From an uncultured Collinsella sp. (GTDB lineage Bacteria; Actinomycetota; Coriobacteriia; Coriobacteriales; Coriobacteriaceae), in contig CABUVC010000064.1 of NCBI GenBank assembly GCA_902494855.1, positions 1 through 8,416 of the forward strand: a stretch of 8,416 bases of DNA. The letters are read 5' to 3'. Within the stretch, counting starts at the first letter, position 1; each line of letters begins with the position of its first letter. The notes beneath the pieces are model-generated. The model was not told the DNA's origin. It searched no databases and worked only from the letters and a program-made list of their open reading frames with translations. Both the position numbers and the translations under genes were made by a program. Of this stretch, positions 1 through 6,597 are shown in pieces.

Positions 1-88
1 GCACGGAGAGCACATTAAGTGCTCTCCGGCTCGTGCGGAACTCGCGATGAACCTTACATTCCGCGCCGCCCGGGCAGACGCCTCGTTG
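1..88 (+). repeat. Structured dispersed repeat, copy 1 (5' end outside window)
   Basis: This copy opens with a hairpin: outer stem 1-4/33-36, inner 9-bp stem 5-13/19-27, loop ATTAA at 14-18. The stretch at 32-52 is identical (21 bp) to the reverse complement of 6453-6473. After it, the segment ending GACGCCTC (about 79-86) aligns loosely with the 3' arm of the minus-strand copy at 6426-6556. In that other copy the 3' arm pairs with a 5' arm. Here the 5' arm would lie just before base 1, so this copy is cut by the window edge. It may be the DNA form of a small structured RNA or a palindromic MITE-like repeat. I do not recognise a named family. Confidence 0.6.
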
Positions 89-176
89 TTGGGGCGTGGC
101 TTGTCGTGGGGAGTATTCGGAGTGTCTCTGGTTGAATCGGGCTCTTGCCTTGAAGACTCTGATTTCTAATAAAGAG

Positions 177-211
177 AAAGCCCGGGTAGCCAGTTGTGCT
201 ACCCGGGCTTT
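177..211 (-). terminator. Bidirectional rho-independent terminator
   Basis: A perfect 14-bp GC-rich stem (177-190 with 198-211) closes a 7-nt loop. Read on the minus strand, the stem is followed by TTTCTCTTTATT, and it starts 27 bp past the surface-protein stop codon, so it should end that transcript. On the plus strand it is followed by TTTACTTTG, so it can also stop transcription entering from the left. Confidence 0.88.
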
Positions 212-237
212 ACTTTGTCGATATGTTCGACTGGCTG

Positions 238-3200
238 TTAGTGGGTCTTGCGGCGCTTGATCAGCATGATGAGGGCTATCACTACGAGCGTTGCTCCCGC
301 TGCTGCTGCGGTGGCGACTAGGGCGAATGTTTGGTCGCCGGTGTTTGCGAGGTTCTTCGCTGTGGTCGTAGTCTTGACCTTGGTGTCGGTCTTAGCTCCG
401 TTGTCGGACTTGGGCTTGTCCGGGTTCGTCGGGGTCTCAGGAGTCTCGGGGCCCTTTGAGCCTTCGGAATCGGTTGGGCCTTCGGAATCGGTTGGGCCGG
501 CGGTGTTTACCAGCGTATGGTCCAGGAACTTCTTGGCGCCCGCACTTGCCTGTGAGAACAGGCGGCGCGTGCGGATCGGGGTGGCGTTCACCGTTGTGGG
601 CGCCGTCTCCTCGGCCTCGATATTCACGAGCGTCGTGCCGGTGTCGAGGCCCACGTCGTTGTATCCCACGTGGCAGTAATACTGCGCACCGTCATCGTCT
701 GCGGTCAGGTCAATCTCGAGCTTTGAGGCCGTTCCAGCCGCGAGGTTGCCATCGGCACCCACGAGCTTAAACTCTGTCTCGCCGCGGCCCTTGCGGTACC
801 ACATATAGGTCGGTGCCAGCCCTGTTTCGCTATCGTCGGCACCGAGTTGCTTCACATGGCCAATCGCCGAGAGCGTCAGGTGGCTTCCCGCCGTGCGCTC
901 AACCGAAGAGTCGTATCCAAGATCCGACCCCTCCGCAGCATCCGCCGCAGGTCCGCTCACGGTCATCGTCATGCCATCGGGCATGGTCTTGACCGTGATG
1001 ATTGCCGAGCGAATACCTGTTTCGGTCGTGGATCCATTCTTAACGGCGGCGATGGCGAATCGATACTCCGTATTGGGCTGCAGCCCATCCCACTTGAGCG
1101 AGGTCTGCGTGTTGTCGGCAATCTTCCAGCTATTGACGACCGCATCCGCCGCATTGCTCTGCAGCATACCCACGCCATAGCTAAAGCCGCTCTTCTTTGA
1201 GAGCACGTCGTCCCAGCTAAACCTAACACTGGTCGAATCGACGGCGTTTGCCGTAAAGCCCGTCACGGCCGGCGCGTCGGGCATCTCGACGTCCTTAACG
1301 TCATAGCCCACGATCCAGAACTGGTCGGTGTCCTTGGTGCCGAGCTTGTCGCCCGAGTCTGCCTCGAACTTGTCGACATCCACCGCGTTGACGCCCAGAC
1401 GCCACACAAAACCGTACTTGCCCTGCGCGGCCTCGGGCAGGTTGTCGACGGTGCCGCCGTATTCGGTCGATTCACTCGAGGAGTTACCCGTAGTAAAGCC
1501 GGCGTTGGCACCAAAGCACAGGCCGCCAAACAACTCGTGCTTTGCGAGCTTCGCGCCCATGACAACGCTGCCGTTCAGCGTCAAGCCGAGCTCGAGCTCC
1601 TGCTCCTTGCCCTCCTCGACTTCGATGGTCTGCTCAATGCTCGCCCCCGACTGCGCGGCGGCACCGTTAAACCCATCGTGCGTGTAGGCGCGCGTTAGGC
1701 CAGGCTTGCCCAGGCCAAAGGAATCCCCAACGGGAGTCTCGCCGTTGAGCGTCGTTTGATAGGTTCCGGGTTCTCCCGACCGGTTGGTCAAAAAGTAGCT
1801 GAGCGGCGTCATATTGTGCTGTTTGGCAATGCGGTCATAGGCCTCGACATTAACGACCGAGGTCTGCGCGCCGAGCGACACGGGCGCCGCCATCACGCCC
1901 TTGCCACCAGTTTCCTCATTTTCGATCTCATACTCGTAATAGACCATCGGAATCGTGTAGAGCACGGCCTTGTCACCCTCGCCGGCATGCGACTCATAGC
2001 TTACGCTTGCGCTGACCGTGCGCTCGCTCCGGTAGTCATAGCATCCCTCGGCGGCAAAATCGACTGAAGCATTCATCGCGACCAGGGGCGGACCGGTCTG
2101 CACCTCGACGGCAACGCCCAACTCGGCGCCAATGGTATAGCCCTGGGATGTCCCCGTGCCCTTTTCCTCTCCGTATGACGTGCCGCCCAACACCAGATAG
2201 CCGTATGCCTGCTCCAGATCCTCAACATAGGGCGCATCCTGCAGCACGGCGAGCACGCGCGGGTTGGTATAGACCTTGTAGCGGTCCTTGTACGTAATCT
2301 TGACGCTGTCGTTGTCGACATCGGGCAGCGCGAGCGAGATAAATGTGCCGTAGGTAGTGCCGCGACGGTTGCTCTCGCTAATCACCTGCTCCTCGCCGCG
2401 GCGCACCTTTCCGTTCTCGTCGAGCGAAAAATGCGAGGCGGTCATCCAATAGTAGTCATCGTTCTTGCGCAGGTCCTCATCGCGGTGCTTGCCCACCACG
2501 GCGATAAAGCTCTCGTTATAGCGGTCCGAACCCGAGACGCTGCCCGCCTTGACATCGCTGATCCACACCTGCTCGATACCCTTGTGGTCATGCTTGTTGC
2601 TACTGTTGTATTGCTGGCCGCTCATGCTCATGGTTCCGACCATGGAACCCAAGCCCTGGGCCCCGCTCTGCGCCGTGTTGCAGGCAAAGTCGCGGAACAC
2701 ATCGCCGCCCACGAGCACCTCGTCGACCGCCGGCTGCTCGGACAGACCGTCAAGGTTGGCAGTGGCAAGAGCAATAGGTGCCAAGGTGCACGGATAGCGC
2801 TTATCCTGAGCACTATCCTTCCATGCGCTGTTGGGCACATGCATCAGTCCATAGGAGGCGAGGAGCCCGTCTCTGTATTCCTTGCAATCGGAAAGTTTGA
2901 ACTCGCCAGACTCCGAGTCAAAATACGCGTAGCGGTACAGCGCGCCGTACAGCCCCTTGCTGCCGTCAGAGGCGCCGTAATCAAAAGTGCTGCTTTGCCA
3001 GTCATAGCCCGCAAGAATAAGGCCCGTGACGGTTTCACCCGTCTTCTTTCCTTCTTCATCGTAGGCGGCAAACGTGCCGAATGTCGCATTCGCGGCAACC
3101 ATGGTCTTGCCGTTCGCGGAGAGGGAGATTGCGCCCGCGTCACCCAGAGCATCGACATGGACGAGCGCACCCTTGGATGCATCCCACGAGAACAGCTCGC

Positions 3201-4344
3201 AATGCGTCGACTTATCAATATTCTTTTTGCCGTAGGGTGCCGAGACCACGATGGCGAGGTCATCGCAAAAATCGCGATCGAGGTCGCCGGCCGCCAGCGA
3301 AACGACAGGAGCTGACTGAAGCTGCGTCCAGGAATCGTTCCCGCCCTTGTTGTGCGTGGTGTAGTCAGCGGCGTTACCGGCATCGATCTTAACGACGCTC
3401 TGCTTCCAGTTGCCGCCCTCCAGGTCGTACATGTCGACTACGGCCTTGCGCACGCCGTTCTCGTCGACATAGCAACCCGCGTAGACAAAAAGCTCGTCCA
3501 CACCGTCGCCATCGACATCGCCCGCCTCGACATCAAAGACGGCATCGTGCTCTTGCAGATAACCGGCATCCAGATACTTAAAACGGCCTTCGTACATCAT
3601 ATTGGTGTTGACCGTCACCGGCAGGCGTGTATCGAGCTTGCGCGTGCGCCCGTTGGCAAACGAAAAGAGGACCAGCTCGATCTTTCCGGAGTACGACTTG
3701 CCGTCGATCGTGGTAGAGGAGCTGTCGCCATAGGCGCGAAGCTCGGCGACGCGGCTCTTTTTGCCCGTTTTGGCGTCGCTGCAGAACTCGACGCTCGTGG
3801 CGTGAATGCCCGAGAAGTCGCTGTTCTCGTTGGCAAGCACTGTTGATGACCCATTGTTGCTTAGGTACGACCAGTCGCCGCCGCCGTAATCGCTGTGCTT
3901 GTAGAGGTCGCTACCCGTATCGAAGCTGTTGACATTTTGCCAGAACTTTGCGGCGCCCCACACACTTCCATAGCCATCGGTGAGTTTGCTGCTGCCGCCA
4001 AGATCGCCGCGCTCGACGTTCTCGAGCTTGTCGCGCAGAGTGTAGCGATTGCCATGGCTACCGTTAACTGCCATATAGACCTCGCTGCGCGTGGCAAACG
4101 TCGTGGGAGTGGTGGTGGAGTAGGGGCCAACGGTATCGGCCGGAATGTCCTCGCTCGTGCCCAGGCCCAAATCGCTATAGTCCTGCTCGGTCATATCGGT
4201 GATTGCGGGCGCGTCTGCCGCCTGGGCAACCTGGGGCGTGGCCATAAAACAGGCGACACTCGTTGCAATCAACGCAGCAAGCGCCGCCGTCCCGGCAAGC
4301 GGGATTTTCGACAGCCTACGGATACGGGGGTGCGGAACGTACAT
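238..4344 (-). CDS. Large sortase-anchored surface protein with FG-GAP-like, FN3 and Ig-like domains
   Basis: A cell-wall-anchored, multidomain surface protein of 1368 aa, probably an adhesin or ligand-binding protein; no enzymatic motif is visible. Residues 1-42 form a signal peptide: RIRR, a hydrophobic stretch at about 16-35, and cleavage after AQA. FG-GAP-like calcium-loop motifs occur at about 276-284 (DVDGDGVDE), 353-362 (GDLDRDFCDD), 529-542 and 673-680, suggesting a beta-propeller. Residues about 733-990 are beta-rich and of unknown family. An FN3 domain spans about 1022-1121, an Ig-like domain about 1126-1243 (DDDGAQYYC), and a Pro/Thr/Lys-rich stalk about 1246-1330. The sorting signal LANTG is at 1332-1336, followed by a hydrophobic helix and the tail IKRRKTH. 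I chose the ATG at 4344 because GAGG lies 6 nt upstream and the signal peptide then starts normally. The in-frame ATG at 4380 has no Shine-Dalgarno sequence. The gene stands alone, and its upstream region carries the palindromic array and the IS. Confidence 0.9.
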   Translation of the reverse strand: MYVPHPRIRRLSKIPLAGTAALAALIATSVACFMATPQVAQAADAPAITDMTEQDYSDLGLGTSEDIPADTVGPYSTTTPTTFATRSEVYMAVNGSHGNRYTLRDKLENVERGDLGGSSKLTDGYGSVWGAAKFWQNVNSFDTGSDLYKHSDYGGGDWSYLSNNGSSTVLANENSDFSGIHATSVEFCSDAKTGKKSRVAELRAYGDSSSTTIDGKSYSGKIELVLFSFANGRTRKLDTRLPVTVNTNMMYEGRFKYLDAGYLQEHDAVFDVEAGDVDGDGVDELFVYAGCYVDENGVRKAVVDMYDLEGGNWKQSVVKIDAGNAADYTTHNKGGNDSWTQLQSAPVVSLAAGDLDRDFCDDLAIVVSAPYGKKNIDKSTHCELFSWDASKGALVHVDALGDAGAISLSANGKTMVAANATFGTFAAYDEEGKKTGETVTGLILAGYDWQSSTFDYGASDGSKGLYGALYRYAYFDSESGEFKLSDCKEYRDGLLASYGLMHVPNSAWKDSAQDKRYPCTLAPIALATANLDGLSEQPAVDEVLVGGDVFRDFACNTAQSGAQGLGSMVGTMSMSGQQYNSSNKHDHKGIEQVWISDVKAGSVSGSDRYNESFIAVVGKHRDEDLRKNDDYYWMTASHFSLDENGKVRRGEEQVISESNRRGTTYGTFISLALPDVDNDSVKITYKDRYKVYTNPRVLAVLQDAPYVEDLEQAYGYLVLGGTSYGEEKGTGTSQGYTIGAELGVAVEVQTGPPLVAMNASVDFAAEGCYDYRSERTVSASVSYESHAGEGDKAVLYTIPMVYYEYEIENEETGGKGVMAAPVSLGAQTSVVNVEAYDRIAKQHNMTPLSYFLTNRSGEPGTYQTTLNGETPVGDSFGLGKPGLTRAYTHDGFNGAAAQSGASIEQTIEVEEGKEQELELGLTLNGSVVMGAKLAKHELFGGLCFGANAGFTTGNSSSESTEYGGTVDNLPEAAQGKYGFVWRLGVNAVDVDKFEADSGDKLGTKDTDQFWIVGYDVKDVEMPDAPAVTGFTANAVDSTSVRFSWDDVLSKKSGFSYGVGMLQSNAADAVVNSWKIADNTQTSLKWDGLQPNTEYRFAIAAVKNGSTTETGIRSAIITVKTMPDGMTMTVSGPAADAAEGSDLGYDSSVERTAGSHLTLSAIGHVKQLGADDSETGLAPTYMWYRKGRGETEFKLVGADGNLAAGTASKLEIDLTADDDGAQYYCHVGYNDVGLDTGTTLVNIEAEETAPTTVNATPIRTRRLFSQASAGAKKFLDHTLVNTAGPTDSEGPTDSEGSKGPETPETPTNPDKPKSDNGAKTDTKVKTTTTAKNLANTGDQTFALVATAAAAGATLVVIALIMLIKRRKTH
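461..496 (-). repeat. 18-bp perfect tandem duplication in the surface-protein stalk
   Basis: Two identical 18-bp units (461-478 and 479-496) encode GPTDSE twice in the wall-spanning stalk before the LANTG signal. This looks like a recent slippage event that lengthens the stalk by six residues without breaking frame. Confidence 0.85.
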
Positions 4345-4430
4345 GAGGGACCTCGCTTTATTCGAATGGAGTGGACTCATTTTTGCAAATGATACGTCCG
4401 ATGCCCGATATCACGTGTCTCATTTTCGCC

Positions 4431-4530
4431 AACGGCGTGTCTCATTTTTGAGAATCCGAGATGCCGCGGAAATCTTATCCCAGCTCAAAGGCCATTTCTG
4501 GGATGTATTTTCCCCTTAGACCCTCAACCG
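4431..4530. repeat. Palindromic 62-bp repeat array, left segment
   Basis: This is the part of the array left of the IS. One good unit runs 4468-4514: left arm GGAAATCTTATCCCA, right arm TGGGATGTATTTTCC. A degenerate unit at about 4431-4467 keeps AACGGCGT, TTTGAG and GAGATGC but has TCTCAT in place of CCCACT. The next unit begins at 4530 and is broken by the IS, continuing at 6045. The spacing from 4468 to 4530 is 62 bp, matching the right segment. This segment lies in the upstream region of the surface-protein gene. Confidence 0.75.
4523..4530. repeat. Target-site duplication, left copy
   Basis: CTCAACCG directly abuts the left inverted repeat and recurs at 6037-6044 directly after the right one. 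Eight bases is a usual duplication length for the IS256 family. Removing the IS and one copy rejoins a palindrome unit in exact 62-bp register, which supports this boundary. The visible direct repeat is longer (13 bp) because the IS end (GACC) happens to match the flank. Confidence 0.82.
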
Positions 4531-4558
4531 GGTAGCGCGCAGAGATGTGGTGTAAGAG
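4531..4558 (+). repeat. IS left terminal inverted repeat
   Basis: This 28-bp end begins GGTAGCGCGC and finishes GTGGTGTAAGAG. It matches the reverse complement of 6009-6036 at 24 of 28 positions, with mismatches at positions 4, 11, 12 and 16. The inner 12 bp are identical, as expected for the transposase-binding part. Confidence 0.88.
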
Positions 4559-4579
4559 GCGGGGCATGCCCCGCCTCTT
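4554..4579 (+). terminator. 26-bp perfect palindrome at the IS 5' end, likely read-through terminator
   Basis: This perfect 26-bp palindrome with a GC-rich core (GGCGGGGCATGCCCCGCC) overlaps the last five bases of the left inverted repeat. It ends in CTCTT and is followed by CCCTTTCTT. It sits just upstream of the transposase promoter, so it could stop transcription entering from outside, a known way for insertion sequences to keep transposase low. It could also act as a binding site. The U-tract is weak, so termination efficiency is uncertain. Confidence 0.55.
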
Positions 4580-4586
4580 CCCTTTC

Positions 4587-4614
4587 TTGAAAGGGAGGGG
4601 ACACCGCCTAGAAT
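4587..4614 (+). promoter_or_regulatory. Transposase promoter
   Basis: A -35 box TTGAAA (4587-4592) is separated by 16 bp from a -10 box TAGAAT (4609-4614). Each matches the sigma-70 consensus at five of six positions. Transcription would start near 4621, about 20 nt before the transposase ATG. The -35 box lies inside a small hairpin, CCCTTT(CTTG)AAAGGG (4580-4595), which could affect its use. Confidence 0.62.
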
Positions 4615-4641
4615 TCGTCGTTGGAGTAATGAAGGTGACGA

Positions 4642-5976
4642 ATGGAAGGAAAGGCGATGCCCCAAGAAGAGAGTGTACTGCGCCTCGGCCGCGACGAGGC
4701 CCTCGAGGCGGCGAGGCTTTGGCAGGAGTGCGGCGACGCGCGCGAGTTCGCGTGCAGGGTGCTGGGCGGCGTGATGAACGCGCTGATGGACTCCGAGGCC
4801 CAGCAGATGTGCGGCGCGAGCCGCAACGAGCGCAGCGACGGCAGGGAGAACAGCCGCAACGGCTACCGCCCCAGGTCGCTCAAGACCGCCGTGGGCGACG
4901 TGGAGCTCGAGATACCCAAGCTCAGGCACGGCACCTACTACCCCGAGGGCATGCTCGCGCGATGGTCGCGCGTCGACACCTCGGTGGCCTCCATCGTGCA
5001 GGAGATGTACGTGTGCGGCGTGTCCACCCGCAAGGTCGAGCGCGTGGCGTCCAAGCTGGGCATATCCTCGCTGTCGAGCTCGGAGGTCTCGAGCCTCTGC
5101 TCCGACCTCGACGCCGAGGTGGAGGAGTTCCGCCGCCGCGACCTTTCGGGCACGCCGTGCTGCTACCTGTGGCTCGACGCCACCTACATGAGCTGCAGGG
5201 TCGGCTCGTCGGTCGTCTCGCAGGGCGTCGTGACCGCGATCGGGCTGGGCGCCGACGGGCGCAAGCACTTCCTGGGCTGCGACGTGGTCGACACCGAGAG
5301 CGAGGACTCCTGGGCGGCATTCCTCGGCGGGCTGCGCGAGCGCGGGCTGGCCGGCGTTCGCCTCGTGGTCTCCGACAGCCACGCCGGGCTCGTGGCCGCC
5401 GTCTCGCGCCTGTTCCAGGGCTGCGCCTGGCAGCGCTGCGTGACGCACCTGCAGCGCAACCTCCAGAGCGCCTGCTCGGGCAGGCCCGAGGACTCCAAGG
5501 CGGCCGTCAGGGACCTCGTGCACGCCGCGGTCTACCAGGACGACCCCGACCTCGCGCGCTGCGTGTGGGCCGAGGCGGCGCCCTGGGTGGCGTCGGTGTC
5601 CGCCAGGGCCGGCGAGGTCTTCGAGCAGGCCGAGGACTCCGCGCTGGCGTTCACGGCCTTCCCCAGGGCGCACTGGGCCAAGCTCCGCACCAACAACGTC
5701 CAGGAGCGCGCCAACCGCGAGATCAAGCGCCGCTACAGGGTCGTGCAGTCCTTCCCCTCGAGGGAGTCGATGCTGCGCCTGACGTGCGCGAGCCTCATGG
5801 AGACCGAGGGGCAGTGGTCCCAGCAGCGCGTGTTCTCCGAGGCCTCGGCCGCCGAGGGCTTCGCCGAGCCCGCGGACAGGCCGGCCCCGACAGAGGGGAG
5901 GCGCCGCGCGCTCGGGCGGCGCGCCAGGGAGATAGTGGACGAGATAGTCGAGAAGCGCGGTCTCAAGAAGGAGTAA
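4642..5976 (+). CDS. IS256-family (mutator-type) DDE transposase
   Basis: This transposase cuts and joins the ends of the surrounding IS. It is 444 aa, somewhat longer than the roughly 390-420 aa common in the family, and appears complete. The catalytic triad is visible: D179 in LWLDATYM, D245 in VVSDSHAGL and E355 in NNVQERANREIKRR, a block typical of IS256 transposases. A CxxH-like segment (RCVTHLQRNL) follows the second Asp, as in relatives. The ATG at 4642 has GAAGG 6 nt upstream. An in-frame ATG at 4657 also has a purine-rich site (GGAAGG) and could be the real start, giving 439 aa. It is the only gene in the element and is driven by the promoter at 4587-4614. No frameshift or internal stop is present. 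Confidence 0.95.
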   Translation: MEGKAMPQEESVLRLGRDEALEAARLWQECGDAREFACRVLGGVMNALMDSEAQQMCGASRNERSDGRENSRNGYRPRSLKTAVGDVELEIPKLRHGTYYPEGMLARWSRVDTSVASIVQEMYVCGVSTRKVERVASKLGISSLSSSEVSSLCSDLDAEVEEFRRRDLSGTPCCYLWLDATYMSCRVGSSVVSQGVVTAIGLGADGRKHFLGCDVVDTESEDSWAAFLGGLRERGLAGVRLVVSDSHAGLVAAVSRLFQGCAWQRCVTHLQRNLQSACSGRPEDSKAAVRDLVHAAVYQDDPDLARCVWAEAAPWVASVSARAGEVFEQAEDSALAFTAFPRAHWAKLRTNNVQERANREIKRRYRVVQSFPSRESMLRLTCASLMETEGQWSQQRVFSEASAAEGFAEPADRPAPTEGRRRALGRRAREIVDEIVEKRGLKKE

Positions 5977-6008
5977 CATCGGGACTTGCAGCGACGGACC
6001 TCAGGACA

Positions 6009-6036
6009 CTCTTACACCACGTCTGCGCGCGCGACC
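6009..6036 (-). repeat. IS right terminal inverted repeat
   Basis: This is the reverse complement of the left end with four mismatches. The outermost bases GACC mark the right border of the element, 33 bp after the transposase stop codon. Confidence 0.88.
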
Positions 6037-6044
6037 CTCAACCG
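6037..6044. repeat. Target-site duplication, right copy
   Basis: CTCAACCG, identical to 4523-4530, directly follows the right IS end. The interrupted palindrome unit continues from 6045 as GAAACCGCATCCCAC. Confidence 0.82.
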
Positions 6045-6390
6045 GAAACCGCATCCCACTTTGAGCGCAAATTCCGGGATGCATTTTCCGCTTGAGCCTC
6101 ATTGGGAAACGGCGTCCCACTTTGAGGGCTGATTGTGGGATGCATTTTCCGGTTTTGCTCTCATTGGGAAAATGCATCCCGTTTCTTGACCGAATAATGG
6201 GACGCAATTTCCCGTTGGAGCGCCTTTGGGAAAGTGTGTCCCACTTCGACCGCCCAGAGTGGGATGCACTTTCCGCAAAGCACCTCAACGGGAAACTACG
6301 TCCCATTCCAAAGGCAAATTCCGGGACGTATTTTTCGAAAGCCTGCCCATCCGGAAAGCCCGTCCCACTTTGGACGCATCCGGGCACGGA
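6044..6390. repeat. Palindromic 60-63 bp repeat array, right segment (six units)
   Basis: Six units start at 6044, 6104, 6166, 6228, 6290 and 6353, giving periods of 60, 62, 62, 62 and 63 bp. Each is an imperfect inverted repeat: a left arm close to GGGAAANNGCRTCCCA, a 12-18 nt variable middle often starting CTTTGAG, and a right arm close to TGGGATGCATTTTCC. The best pairing is in the unit 6166-6213. The last unit (6353-6390) is degenerate in its right arm. Units differ by many substitutions, but paired arm bases are kept, so the palindrome rather than the exact sequence seems to be under selection. No convincing ORF runs through it. Possible roles are an operator array, an attenuator-like leader or a REP-type repeat. 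Confidence 0.85.
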
Positions 6391-6425
6391 ACCATCGACC
6401 TATCAGGCCTCCCATCAATAAAGAG

Positions 6426-6556
6426 GCGTCCTCCCGGACGGCGGGGCACGAAGTTCATCGCGAGTTCCGCACGCAAAGAAGGCCACTTAATGTGGCCTTC
6501 GTCTTGCGCAGGACTGCAGAGCAGGGAACTTCGTGCCCCGACGCCCGGGAGGACGT
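6426..6556 (-). repeat. Structured dispersed repeat, copy 2 (long nested inverted repeat)
   Basis: The outer 30-bp arms 6426-6455 and 6527-6556 pair at 27 of 30 positions. Inside them is a second hairpin: stem 6478-6486/6492-6500 with loop TTAAT, extended by CGCAA/TTGCG (6472-6476/6504-6508). Read on the minus strand, it has the same order as copy 1 at the window start: hairpin with ATTAA loop, then a 21-bp identical core (6453-6473), then the 3' arm ending GACGCCTC. It lies 41 bp beyond the flavodoxin stop codon in the same orientation, so it may be the 3' end of that transcript, a small RNA or a MITE. No clear target duplication flanks it. Confidence 0.7.
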
Positions 6557-6568
6557 TTCATTTAGAAA

Positions 6569-6586
6569 GACGGACCGACCGCCGTC
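6569..6586 (-). terminator. Weak hairpin after the flavodoxin gene
   Basis: On the minus strand, a GACGG/CCGTC stem with an 8-nt loop is followed by TTTCT, 11 bp past the flavodoxin stop codon. The stem is only 5 bp, so this is at best a weak terminator. The larger nested hairpin just beyond may do the job instead. Confidence 0.35.
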
Positions 6587-6597
6587 AGCGATGGGAG

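Larger units (their letters stand above)
4531..6036 (+). mobile_element. Complete IS256-family (mutator-type) insertion sequence, 1506 bp
   Basis: The element has 28-bp imperfect terminal inverted repeats (24 of 28 matching), an 8-bp target duplication (CTCAACCG), a promoter at 4587-4614 and one intact transposase ORF. It is inserted in a spacer of the palindromic array, between the surface-protein and flavodoxin genes. It is visibly GC-richer than the host genes and uses many AGG arginine codons, consistent with recent horizontal arrival. The intact ORF, near-perfect ends and exact target duplication suggest a recent insertion that may still be able to move. Confidence 0.93.

Noticed and set aside
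2431..3315. Plus-strand open frame of 294 codons inside the surface-protein gene
   Set aside because: Antisense to a gene with clear domains; no ribosome-binding site or recognisable motif.
4516..5979. Long open frame of 487 codons on the minus strand across the IS
   Set aside because: It is antisense to the transposase, has low-complexity Ala/Arg/Gly/His composition, and exists because GC-rich DNA has few stop codons.
4545..6095. Open frame of 516 codons in another plus-strand frame of the IS
   Set aside because: Arg/Gly-rich with no domain; a shadow of the transposase, which has all the catalytic motifs in its own frame.
6044..6390. Possible CRISPR array
   Set aside because: The repeated parts are diverged, are paired inverted arms within each unit, and have no constant repeat with unique spacers; no cas genes are nearby.
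6001..6476. Several overlapping open frames through the palindromic array on both strands
   Set aside because: They follow the repeat units, so the predicted peptides are merely repeats of GMRFP/CIP-like strings; no start signals or domains support translation.
6426..6556. Simple intrinsic terminator for the flavodoxin gene
   Set aside because: The inner hairpin is terminator-like, but the long outer arms, the shared 21-bp core and the covarying second copy make a plain terminator an inadequate explanation.
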